Assembly: GCA_963995525.1 (NCBI GenBank)
Contig: OZ023210.1
Location: 65,460,569-65,524,568, forward strand
Length of the DNA stretch: 64,000 nt
Direction: 5' to 3'
From: Escarpia spicata
Lineage: Eukaryota; Annelida; Polychaeta; Sabellida; Siboglinidae
The translations under genes and the position numbers were made by a program. How positions within the stretch are numbered: the first letter of the stretch is position 1; each line of letters opens with the position of its first letter. Shown one piece after another: positions 35,034 through 44,726 of the stretch. The notes under the pieces are model-generated. The model ran no database searches. It was not told the origin of the DNA and saw only the letters and a program-made list of their open reading frames with translations.

Positions 35034-35642
35034 ATGACAGGGGGGGAAGACAACAACCAGACAGATGCAAACCGAAGAAGGAGCTATTCTAAGGCAGTGA
35101 TTGAGGGGGCAATAACGAAAGAGAGGGTGTTTATGGGCGACTCCATTATGAGAAAGACGGACAGGACACTGAGTGAGGGGAAGGACGTCGTTGTTTGTTT
35201 ACCGGGGGCTAGGATTGAACATGTAACTGACAGGGTAGAGAAGGTATTGGGACATGGCAAGGGGGGGTCTATACTGGTACATGTAGAAACAAATAATGCA
35301 GACAGGGAGGGAAAAACTGCGATAGTACAGAAGTATAGACAGTTAGTGAGGAAGCTAAAGAAGACGAGAGTTGAACAGGTTATTCTGTCAGGAATTTTGC
35401 CAGTAATGGGAGGAAGGGGGGCAACGTATAGAAACTGCAAGAGGATGGCGATCAATGCACTAGTTGAGCAGATGTGTGAAGAAGAGGGGGTGGGATTCAC
35501 AGATTTATGGGGATACTTTGTTGGTAGGGAAGATATGTACATGAGAGATGGCCTCCATCTTAGTGGAAAGGGGGCAGCAGTTTTCTCAGAGAACCTGCTG
35601 CGATCTGTTGACAGTGGGACAGGTTGCATCTATTTAAACTAG
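35034..35642 (+). CDS. LINE ORF1-like SGNH hydrolase/esterase
   Basis: Open for about 200 codons from the first in-frame ATG at 35034; the frame is open further back to 35001 but without an ATG. SGNH blocks are visible: block I FMGDSIMRK (nucleophile Ser), block III VHVETNNA (usually Gly-Thr-Asn; here Glu replaces Gly), and block V DGLHLSGKGA (Asp-x-x-His). Such esterase domains are known from ORF1 of CR1/L2-type LINEs. The same LINE's endonuclease follows in degraded form from 35.7 kb. An upstream ATG at 35008 is followed by a run of ten G and then a stop, so a change in G-run length could alter the start. It is the least damaged coding unit of this element. Confidence 0.75.
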   Translation: MTGGEDNNQTDANRRRSYSKAVIEGAITKERVFMGDSIMRKTDRTLSEGKDVVVCLPGARIEHVTDRVEKVLGHGKGGSILVHVETNNADREGKTAIVQKYRQLVRKLKKTRVEQVILSGILPVMGGRGATYRNCKRMAINALVEQMCEEEGVGFTDLWGYFVGREDMYMRDGLHLSGKGAAVFSENLLRSVDSGTGCIYLN

Positions 35643-36690
35643 AATCGCAGGGGGGACTCACAGAAAAGCCTGAAAATGGAGGGATAGATAAAGACAGCAC
35701 AAATAAATAAGGAAATAACAGTCTGGAAAACTCTTCTGAAGCTGGATATAAATGTGTTTGTTTAAATGAAAGGAGTATAGTAAACAAAAGAAATTAACTA
35801 AACATTATGGTAGAAGATATTGACCCTCATATAACAGGTATAACCGAATCCTGCACCACTACCGATATATCAGATGCTGAATTGGGACTGACAGGATATG
35901 TAATGTTTAGAAAAGATAGAATAGGAAGAAAGGGAGGTGGAGTTATTTTATATATTAAAGAATCTATTCAGGCTTATGAAATAAATTAGAAAGAGAAGCA
36001 GATTGCGAAGAAGCTGTTTGGTGTAACATAGTTACAGGAAACTCAACGTTAGTTTATCGAAGTCCAAACATAAGCATAGAAGAGAATGAAAAAATACAAA
36101 ACACTATAAGGGAAATAAGCAAACGGGACTGTATTATTATGGGGGATTTTAACCACGGGCATATACAATGGAAATCTCTACAGAGTATGGGGAGTGAGGA
36201 CCACAAGTTTTTAGTTTTAGTTCAAGATACATTCCTTTCTCTCAACATGTGCTAGAACCAACCAGGGGTCAGAATGTGTTAGACATAGTTTTGTCCTCAC
36301 AGAATGAATTAGTTGACAATGTCAAGATATGTGAGCCACTGGGGAGTAGCGATCACAACCAGATACATTTTACCATCAAAGTAAAATCAGAAAGGAATAG
36401 TAAAAAGCAGTATAGGAGAAATTTCCACAAAGGAAGGTATAATGAAATGAGGAAATATTTAGCAAAGATAGACTGGAATAACACACTGAAAAATAAGACG
36501 GCAACAGAATGCTGGAATATATTAAAGAGTGAAATTAAGTGCATAGTCGATAAATTTGTACCCTTCAAAAAACAAGGAAAACGGTCCAAAAAGAAACAGT
36601 TATCGAAAGAAGCCATTAGAAAAAGTAAGTATAAACAAATGATGTGGAAGTCATATAGATGTACTGGAAATGATGAAGACTACAACAGTT
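35643..36690 (+). pseudogene. LINE apurinic-type endonuclease (degraded)
   Basis: Plus-strand segments show SIVNKRN, then DPHITGITESCTT (catalytic Glu region), GGGVILYIKES, CIIMGDFNHGHIQW (Asp/Asn block) and EPLGSSDHNQIHFTIK (final Asp/His block). They lie at 35.8-36.4 kb in three frames with stops. The basic linker follows (KKKQLSKEAIRKSKYKQMMW). Coding ends at about 36690, where an inverted LINE tail begins. Confidence 0.8.
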
Positions 36691-37175
36691 TAACAAGATT
36701 TAACAAGATTGCCAACCAGAAAATTACTCTGGATGGCAGTTGGACAAGGAAGCCTTTTGGCTTATCGAGAGTCCAATACTTTTTATCTACATGTATCCCG
36801 CCTTTTTAAGGTGTGTGTCGATTTTATTTTTAAACATATTCACGCTACTAGCACCAACACAATTAGGAGATAATCTGTTCCATTCATTTACAGTCCTTTG
36901 TGAGAATGAGAACTTTCTTATATCTAATCTACACTGCTCCTTTACTAATGTAGCTTCATGTCCTCTGGTCCTTCTATCTTTCTTAACTGAGAAAAAAATG
37001 TTTCTATCAATATTTTCATAACCATTCAATATTTTAAACACTTCTATGTGATCTCCTCTCAATCTCCTGGTCTCTAGTGTTGTTAAACCACATTCTTTTA
37101 GGCGTATTTCGTAACTAAGATCCCTCAGATTTGGTATCATTTTAGTCGCTCTCCTCTGTACTCTTTCTAGCATAT
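36688..37175 (-). mobile_element. Inverted 3' end fragment of the same LINE family
   Basis: The minus-strand segment 37173-36787 encodes the C-terminal part of the reverse transcriptase protein (MLERVQRRATKMIPNLRDL through NEWNRLSPNCVG to KNKIDTHLKKAG). It is followed by the 3' untranslated tail and the terminal repeat, seen on the plus strand as TTTAACAAGATTTAACAAGA. It is oriented opposite to the flanking plus-strand LINE segments and 5' truncated. Confidence 0.82.
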
Positions 37176-37179
37176 CTAT

Positions 37180-38340
37180 ATCTCACCAGTAGATATCGTC
37201 TACTTAGATTTTCAAAAAGCTTTCGACAAAGTACCACATCAAAGATTACTGCTTAAACTAAAGGCCCATGGCATAGGAAATGGTATAATAAACTGGATAG
37301 AACAATGGCTGATTGACAGAAGACAACGTGTAGTAGTTGATGGGGAGGCTTCAAACTGGAAATTGGTATTGAGTGGGGTACCGCAGGGATCAGTATTAGG
37401 ACCTATATTATTCTTAATATATATCAACGATTTGGATGATGAAATAACAAGCAAGGTGTTGAAATTTGCGGATGATGCAAAAATGTTTAGAAGGATTAAA
37501 AGTTATGGAGATAGACAGCATTTATAAGATGATCTTGACAGGTTGATCAAATGGTCTGAAAAGTGGCAAATGCTGTTCAATTTTGGGAAATGTAAATGCC
37601 TCCACACAGGACATGGGAATGAAGAGGTAGAATATACAATGTACAAGTACTACTGTAAAAGAAAAGGACTTAGGGTTAACCAGTAGTGCTGATATGAAGG
37701 TTTCAGAGCAGTGCGGAATTGCAGCTTCAAAGGGAAATCAAATCCTTGGATTAATTAGGCGAAACATAACGTATAAGGAAAAAGAGCTAATAATACCACT
37801 GTACAAAACAATAGTTAGGTCTCATTTAGAATATTGTATTCAAACGTGGAGGCCATATCGCAGGAAGGACATAGATATGCTAGAAAGAGTGTAGAGGAGA
37901 GCAACTAAAATGATACCAAAACTGAGGGATCTTAGTTACGAAATATGCCTACAAAAATGCGGTTTAACAACACTAGAGACCAGGAGATCGAGAGGAGATC
38001 AGATAGTAGTGTTTAAAATATTGAATAGAAATATTTTGTTCTCAGTTAAGAAGGACTAGAGGACATGAACTTACATTAGCAAAGGAGCAGAGTAGATTGG
38101 ATATAAGAAAGTTTTCATTTTCACAAAGGACTGTAAATGAATGGAACAGATTACTTGCTGATTGTGTGGGTGCTAGTAGTGTGAATATGTTTAAAAATAA
38201 AATCGACACATACCTCAGACGGGCGGGACACACATAGATAAAAGGGTCGGACTCTCGATAAGCCAAAGGGCTTCCTTGTCCACCTGCCACCTTGAGTTAA
38301 TTCTCTGGGTGGCAATCTTGTTAAATCTTGTTAATTAATT
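37180..38340 (+). pseudogene. LINE reverse transcriptase and 3' end
   Basis: The plus strand begins in SPVDIVYLDFQKAFDKVP. It continues through SGVPQGSVLGPILFLIYIND and the catalytic KFADDAKMF (F-A-D-D intact, about 37466-37480), then a TAA near 37525 and a frameshift near 37640. The C-terminal region ends by about 38235. The 3' end carries two AATCTTGTTA units. It is nearly collinear with the better preserved copy at 53.4-54.7 kb. Confidence 0.85.
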
Positions 38341-40501
38341 ATGCACCTAATAATCGGTCTTGTTACATGTTGGCTACGGATGGCAGGCAATCTCAATTGT
38401 AGAAGATATTTGTTATACTGTCAAACATTTGACAGCATTGCTAAAGACCGTGGCTGTACTGGTGGATCTTATAATACAGCTGTGCCTTGGGCGGAATGAG
38501 AGCAAGGACTCGGGACAGCGTTCACATTGTTGCACACCGACAGCCACTCGTTGTTTGCATCAGTCATCGCCAGTCATAATGATAACGTGATACACATGGT
38601 ATCGCGTTCATATGCACATTTATCATGATCATTTTAATATGCCTGATCCTGGCAATACCGGCTGTGATACCACAATTAAAAATCTTCATGTAACTTTTTG
38701 TTATTACTTTTTATAGTTGCTATTTTTGTTAAAATCTATCGGCATGTCAATGAGATGATGATAACAGCAGGTGAGAAGTTTAAGACATTTTATAGGTCAT
38801 GTTTTCTTATAATCAGACAAAACATTAACATGGTTGCCTATGGGAAAACCAACAGTGGGCTGACCCCAATAAAGACCCTGGCAACGGAAGCATGCTATTG
38901 TCATTGCACAATCATGGAGGACGCATTTTACTTCAACTATCTTGAAACAATCACTGATAATATGTGTATGGCAAAACAACAATTGAACGGGACAAACCGT
39001 TTTTTGATATTACAGACTTCTCATTAATCTGCAAGTCCAAATCACAGTGTCGGAACACATGTCTTATAACGAGGCATGCTACTAGTTAAGCCTCAATTTG
39101 CAAATCTGTATGAAAATGTACCAATGACATTGCAGCAGGATGATCCATCAATCTTTTTTGTTTACTTCTGCTAGTTAAACACACTTGAAGATCTTGTCAT
39201 TGACCCTAATGAAGCCTGATGACAGTGACTAGCTGGAGTTGGCTGTAACCCAAGCCTGTTATCAGATACTGTCTACTGGCAGGACCTTCTGGCCAATCAA
39301 GCAAGTGGCATTGTTTTCTGAATTTCTGCTTGTTAGGCTGTGTAATATTATGTAACTAAACTGCATAAGACATCTGGCCTTTTGAGAATTCACACCCTAA
39401 GGTGACTTTGTTGATTTTTACCTTTGTAAATAGGGCACAAGGTCATAAAATCAATATAAATTTGAATGTAACATTTAACAACTCGCTGTATTGAACATTC
39501 TTATAAAACACATATATTGATGGGTGTCACACATACAGGCATTTTACGAGAGTTGGAAGTATGCAATTTTTGTTAAATCTATCGGCATGTCAGTGAGATG
39601 ATAATAACAGCAGGTGAGGAGTTTAAGACATTTTGCAGGTCATGTTTTCTTGTAATCAGACAAAACGTTAACATGGTCGCCTATGGGAAAACCAACAGTG
39701 GGATGACCCCTTCAACACATGGCCCTTCCTAACACAATATCATTAGCAGGGAAAACCTTAGGGGGAAATCTCAGTAATAGAAGTGTCTGTCAAATTGTGT
39801 TGAAATAAACCACATGCCAGTGAAAAAGTCACATTTCTAAGCAAAAAACAAGCATCAACCAGGAAGTATTACTTAATGTAACTTTTAAAAAACTACAATA
39901 CTTACAAAACAATAACTTGGCATATGAACTCGACTTGTGTTTACCCAAAATTGCACTGGATTGTTTTATGTTTGGAGAAGGGGTCGTACAAAAAAATGCA
40001 GTACGAATTTTTGCTGTCTTTCAACATTGTAACAAAATGTTTATGAAGCTGTATCAAACTTAATATGCATTTGTTTACAAAAAAACCTGTATGAATGTCA
40101 ATAACATATTTGTACTTACAACCATAACAAAATTTCTTTTGGGGAGTTTCTCAAAATGAAATAAAATGCCTTTTTTTGGTGATTTTTGACATATTTTTTA
40201 ATTGTCTTTAAACATATCTAAATATCACTAAACAACATAACAAATCAGTTCTTTTTGGTCTGGAGTATTGTTTAATGTGTTAGGCATTGTCTGAGAAAAA
40301 ATTGTTACTTTATCTTCAAAACATTTATTAATTTGATTTAAGTCAAAACAAGCATGTCATAGGCCATCCTACCACCTTAATCGAGCAGAATCAGAGTAAC
40401 TCAATACATCAAAAACTTAATGTAATAACAGAGCTCAACAAAATATATGATTTCCCTGCACGCATGCACTCTTAACTACGTAGATATTTTGCATAGTATC
40501 T
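38341..40501. other. Non-coding stretch with a 150-bp direct duplication
   Basis: Nothing coding was recognised. The blocks 38719-38867 and 39563-39710 are direct repeats (ATCTATCGGCATGTCA, AACAGCAGGTGAG, CCTATGGGAAAACCAACAGT), offset by about 844 bp. Confidence 0.6.
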
Positions 40502-40546
40502 TAGTTTAGTCATCTTAACGACGTTATCGTTAAGACGACTAAACTA
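40502..40546. repeat. 20-bp near-perfect palindrome with 5-bp loop
   Basis: TAGTTTAGTCATCTTAACGA (40502-40521) and its reverse complement at 40527-40546 differ at one base; the loop is CGTTA. It lies about 200 bp from a hAT-type terminus and may be part of that element's structured end. Confidence 0.85.
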
Positions 40547-40549
40547 TGT

Positions 40550-40750
40550 TTCTACAAATCTGCGATTTTGGAGGAATATAAGTGACTTTGTGGTGTCCTT
40601 TTGTGCCGGTGCTGAATATATCACGAAAGAACGAAACAAAAGGGCGTACGAAATAGCTACGAGGCGGCAATTTAGGCAAATTTTGGGCGAGGCGGCATAG
40701 AAAAACGGTGAGGCGGCCCGCCTCACTTGTCATATGCCAGGGGAAACACT
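40550..40750. mobile_element. hAT-like terminus
   Basis: Ends CCAGGGGAAACACTG at 40736-40750. The complement, CAGTGTTTCCCCTGG, is the same type of end as at 20426 and 27887. GAGGCGGC repeats precede it, and the flanking base run is GTGTTTGA. The partner end was not found. Confidence 0.5.
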
Positions 40751-41140
40751 GGTGTTTGACGGAACGTATCAACATCCTCTGCCACTAGCTTGTGGACTTA
40801 TACACGACATAGTCGTTGTGAAGGGGATTAGAGCATCTACTCTGTGTGACCTGAGTGTGATGTCAAGTTGCTTGGCCAGCTCCAATGCTGCCGTTGTAGG
40901 TGAAGACATCTCAGAAACTACTTCTTGGCTGGGGTGAACTGTGGAACATATATATTTGGTATACGCGTAGGTGCGTTGGAATCAGCCGAGTTTATATGCA
41001 TCAGTGAATAATCAGCAGATGATACTGAGCTTATACTCAAGTTCAGTGAAGTTGCTGGAGTAGACATGGGGCTGATATCATATTTCGACAACGTAACCTT
41101 TAAACGGTTAATTTCGTCCAGTGCTTCACCTATCATTTAC
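40751..41140 (-). pseudogene. Unrecognised coding-like remnant
   Basis: Minus strand 41136-40918 encodes a Ser/Thr-rich segment preceded by a short helix (GEALDEINRLKVTLSKYD). A second frame continues with TTAALELAKQLDITLR and PFTTTMSCI up to the hAT terminus at 40750. The two frames look like one disrupted protein. I do not recognise it. Confidence 0.25.
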
Positions 41141-41271
41141 TTCAGCTGTCTCACCTTAGGCTGACGTGAGAGAGGCAGCTTCACCACCAACCTACAATAT
41201 GAAACTTATTCCTAATCCGCGATGTAATTGTTGTATCATTATTTGTTGTATGGCTGATAGAATATACTACA

Positions 41272-41284
41272 GGGCAATTCCATG
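41272..41284. repeat. Left terminal inverted repeat
   Basis: GGGCAATTCCATG, the exact reverse complement of 44714-44726. Confidence 0.8.
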
Positions 41285-41286
41285 AT

Positions 41287-41688
41287 GTTACGGAGTGACA
41301 TTTGACTACAAATATGACATTTCTTTTTAAATACATATTTTAATATGCAACATATATGTCAGTTGAACATCAAATACTGTTGGCCACAGAGTTAGCCTCA
41401 GACAACAGGTGAACATATTGAAAATCACTGATAACTTTAACAGTAATTAAGTAATTAGTGACACGTTACGGAGTGACGCAGTCTTTTGCACATAATCTGC
41501 TCATGGTTACACTAACTTCAAATTCAGCTCTCGTACCATGTCCTGTGTCAAGGTTTGTATATCATTAAACACATTACATTTGTAGCCTTGCAACATGCCA
41601 TTCTAAAACTTCAAAAAATAATTGTAGTTGTAATTACTTAACTAATTAGCAAGGCAGCTATCGTCACGGATTGATGTTACGGCGTGAT
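41287..41688. promoter_or_regulatory. Left cluster of the GTNACGGAGTGAC motif
   Basis: Copies at 41287-41299 and 41465-41477 are exact GTTACGGAGTGAC. Two variant copies sit back to back at 41663-41675 (GTCACGGATTGAT) and 41676-41688 (GTTACGGCGTGAT). The half-sites GTCAC/GTGAC around a central GGA form a dyad, as expected for a dimeric DNA-binding protein. A role in transposase binding is inferred from the position just inside the terminal repeats. Confidence 0.65.
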
Positions 41689-41864
41689 GAGACGGATTCT
41701 TCATTGTTATTGTCCATCATGATTATAATTTCAATTACTCAGGCACTCTTGTTATATCATTGTCACTCTTAAAACTTGATGTCATTGTTCAGTTGACTAG
41801 TTAAGAACCACTTAAACACTAAATAGCACTTGTTAATTTAAGAGCATTGTTCAAATTAAGGATG

Positions 41865-43721
41865 TTAAACCACATGCACAGTGGTTATTGTTGGCTCAGA
41901 CTTTGTCATCAAAGAGGTAGTGGTTGCAATTATCACAAGTTGGTGGAGGAAGGACACGCACAACTTCATCCAAGTTAATCCAGGACTGTCTGCATTCACT
42001 GGGAAAACATACGCTTTCCCAGACTGGTCCAGGTCTGCCTTTCGTAGGATTGACAGTTCCAAACAGTCATCACTTGAGTCGACAACCTGAGCAACAAAAC
42101 GCTTCATGTTTTTCTTGCCACACATCTCCACGGCGATAAAGTCACCAATGCGTGCACTGTCCTGCTTGACGACTGGTTGTTTGACTAGGTCAAAAGCAAC
42201 ACCAGTGTCTGCATGCAGGGTGATGGTGTCGAAATGTTCAGCAGATGAATATGTTGCACACCTCACAACATAACGGCGGATAGGGATGATGCAATGCATC
42301 ATGTGTGTCTTTGGAAGTGACTGTATCCCCAACCATCGATTCTCCAGTGCAGCTGTGCCTTCCATTATCTGGTTGGCCAGAACCAACTGAACCTGACTTT
42401 TCTTGCAGTGTTTGGCTGCTATTCTGCAAAAGATTCCACATCTGATGCTCAATCTCTGGTTAAGTTTGCCAGCCAGACACGCTGCGTTGCATCACCTCCA
42501 ATTCCATCAACCGGTCCTTTTCCATGCGACGTGGCAAAGAAGTTCCATGTGATGGAAACATTGTAGATCTCTTGCATGAACGTGAGATTTGTGAACATGT
42601 ATTTCTGCTTAAAAAAGGTGCTGGCACCATCAGAGAAAAAGTCGATCTTCTCAATTGTTGGATAGAGGATTAATTGATGTCTGCGTCTATCCAAGTGCAG
42701 ATGGTGAAAAGGGTGACTTGTGAATGATTCCAGTGAGCACTTTGGTTCTCATCTTGATTGATGGCCATGTAGTTCTCAGTGAAATCAACCTGAACCACAA
42801 TGTTACGCCCATTAACAGCTCTTCTCTTCTCCTCAAATGAATTGGCTTGCGTTTGATGAAACTGTGCTGTTTGAAGTAGTCAAGTTACTTCACAACTTCA
42901 GCTCCTGCGTCTTGTACCTTGAACTTGTTACGACATTCCTCACATCGTCCTAGCATACATTTCTCAGCAACTTGGCGGCACACTATGGTCTGTAGAAAGT
43001 CACAGAAACTTGTCGGTAATGCAGGTATGTAACATTTGAGGGATTCAAGTAGAAGCCTCATATTCTCGTGATACTTGCATGAGCATACGTTGTTGGGGAA
43101 CTTTGCATTGAGCCATACGTGTTTTGGTCGAAGGTCAGCAAACTTAGACCTGCCAATTTTGATATCTGGGTTTGCATCGCAGAAGAGGCTGTGAGCTTCA
43201 TTAACCGTCATCATCAGGTACTTCTTCTGGATCTTCGCCTTCTCTGTGCTGGTCCTGATGATGATGTAGTCCTTCCTTCTTGGTGCAGTCCATGAAATGT
43301 CGGGCTGCTCATAGAAGTCAGTAACAGCTTTCACAGTAGCAATGTCCAGTTTGTTTTGGTGACTTCCGCTTGCGCTCGGCCAGTCATGATGATGGTTAAC
43401 GGACAGACATCCCATAATGGCTGCACATTTTCGTGGGGAGTTTGGCTTTGCGGTCATGACACGCTTCACAGCTTTTCCGAGGGTTGAGGGTGACTTATAC
43501 GCAAACTCTGTGTCACCGTTATGACCATAATTGACATTCTGTTTTCTATTGTTGCGACAGCGTCTCTGCCTGATGCATTCCGCATTTCGTGCCTTGTCAA
43601 GGTTGGCAAGATGAGCATGTTTCTTCCGCTGTGCATCAAGCTGTCGCATATGACCTGCCCCATTTTGAAGTATTTTTTTTTCTTTGTGGCGCTTCTGTCG
43701 CTCCGCACCAGTAAGAGGCAT
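41865..43721 (-). pseudogene. DDE-like transposase, degenerate (main copy)
   Basis: Start chosen at ATG 43721 (MPLTGAERQKRHKEKK); the frame is open a little further upstream without an ATG. The N-terminal 280 codons (to 42885) are intact and basic, with KSKFADLRPKHVW-like and CSCKYHENM segments and a Cys pair near the end (CEEC), likely zinc-binding and DNA-binding. Then in another frame come VQVDFTENYMA and QSAHWNHSQVTLFT (42792-42700), with the first candidate acidic residue. After a deletion come DFFSDGAS and FFATSHGKGPVDGIGG (about 42640-42500). The C-terminal 190 codons (from about 42412) include IGDFIAVEMCGKK and KRFVAQVVDS. At least three frameshifts, a stop and loss of about 45-60 residues between the QVTLF and SDGAS blocks make it nonfunctional. 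The family is one I know only as uncharacterised metazoan proteins. Confidence 0.75.
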
Positions 43722-44162
43722 GGTTATTGAAATAAAATAATTCAATTTAATATAGTTACAAATGACTGCTTACATTTGGAATATGAAGTATTTCATAGTT
43801 AAGAAAAGCAGCCATGTGAAACAAAGAAGTGGTGTTACATATATTGTTTTGTATTTTGTTTATTAATGCGTAATCATCAAATTAATGGTACATTTTCCAT
43901 TACAGTTGATCAACACATTTGTCATAAAGTATACACAAAAATGTTTACCTGGTGATGATCACGATGCTGTCAGATGGTAGCAGATTGCCAATAGGATTTC
44001 ATAGTACCTAGACTTGGAATAAATTGATACAGAAAGGAAGTCTATAAAAATTGTGGGAAATATGCCTACATTGTAGTTCCACCCGGTGAATACTGGAATT
44101 ACTGAAATGTAAAACAAAAGCTAGTTATACATCTTAAATGGGACCATTTTTGTGTCGATGTC

Positions 44163-44375
44163 GTTATGGAGTGACGTCGTGGAGTTACGGAGTGACAACT
44201 TTGTAATTAACTTTTATAAAATAGTTCTTAATTATTTAAATAGTAAATGACATGTACTTGTTAAATATAAGTAATTATTAGATGGTAGGAGTTTTGTTAA
44301 CTTTAACTTATTTTTTTGTATAGGAAATCTAAAAAACTGAATTATTTGTTACGGAGTGACAAGTCACGGAGTGAC
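44163..44375. promoter_or_regulatory. Right cluster of the GTNACGGAGTGAC motif
   Basis: Copies at 44163-44175 (GTTATGGAGTGAC), 44184-44196 and 44348-44360 (both GTTACGGAGTGAC) and 44363-44375 (GTCACGGAGTGAC, fully palindromic half-sites). All read GGA at the centre on the plus strand, like the left cluster. They lie upstream of the transposase-like gene, so they could also act in its promoter. Confidence 0.65.
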
Positions 44376-44713
44376 AAGGGGTCGTTATAAAATTACAATA
44401 ATTATGTAATTTCCAAATAATTCTATAAATTATATGATATCATGTAAGGGGATATATACATAATCCATTTTAAGCATATAAAAGGGTGAATCCTCTGTTT
44501 ATCAGTGCTCTATTCATCTTATGAATATATGCCTGTTTAGTCACATTACGTTTACTAATTAACACCTTGGCTTCAAACTGCTGTAAACTGATCTAGAATA
44601 GAGATAATTATATACTTTTTCATGTGCAAGGAAGAAGACATATTTCCCTTTAATATAATGTAAAAAAACTTGATATTTGCATAAAAAAATTTTTTGTTCC
44701 AAAGACCATTTTT

Positions 44714-44726
44714 CATGGAATTGCCC
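44714..44726. repeat. Right terminal inverted repeat
   Basis: CATGGAATTGCCC. Sequence homologous to 47080 onward starts at the very next base. Confidence 0.8.

Larger units (their letters stand above)
41272..44726 (-). mobile_element. 3.45-kb DNA transposon of an unnamed DDE-like family
   Basis: The terminal inverted repeats are GGGCAATTCCATG at 41272-41284 and its exact complement at 44714-44726. A degenerate transposase-like gene fills the middle on the minus strand. Between gene and ends lie eight copies of a dyad-symmetric 13-mer, four on each side. The right end is confirmed because the flanking sequence from 44727 onward (AACTCTTCTATGAATATTTC) reappears at 47080, preceded there by unrelated LINE sequence. 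No target-site duplication was identified. I cannot place it in a named superfamily. Confidence 0.75.

Noticed and set aside
35084..35629. A 181-codon frame on the minus strand opposite the SGNH ORF
   Set aside because: The plus strand has clear SGNH blocks. The antisense frame has no recognisable feature and arises from the purine-rich sense strand.
38698..39027. A 109-codon frame in the 38.7-39.0 kb stretch
   Set aside because: No recognisable domain, and part of the frame lies in a 150-bp block repeated at 39.56 kb, where the frame is not kept.
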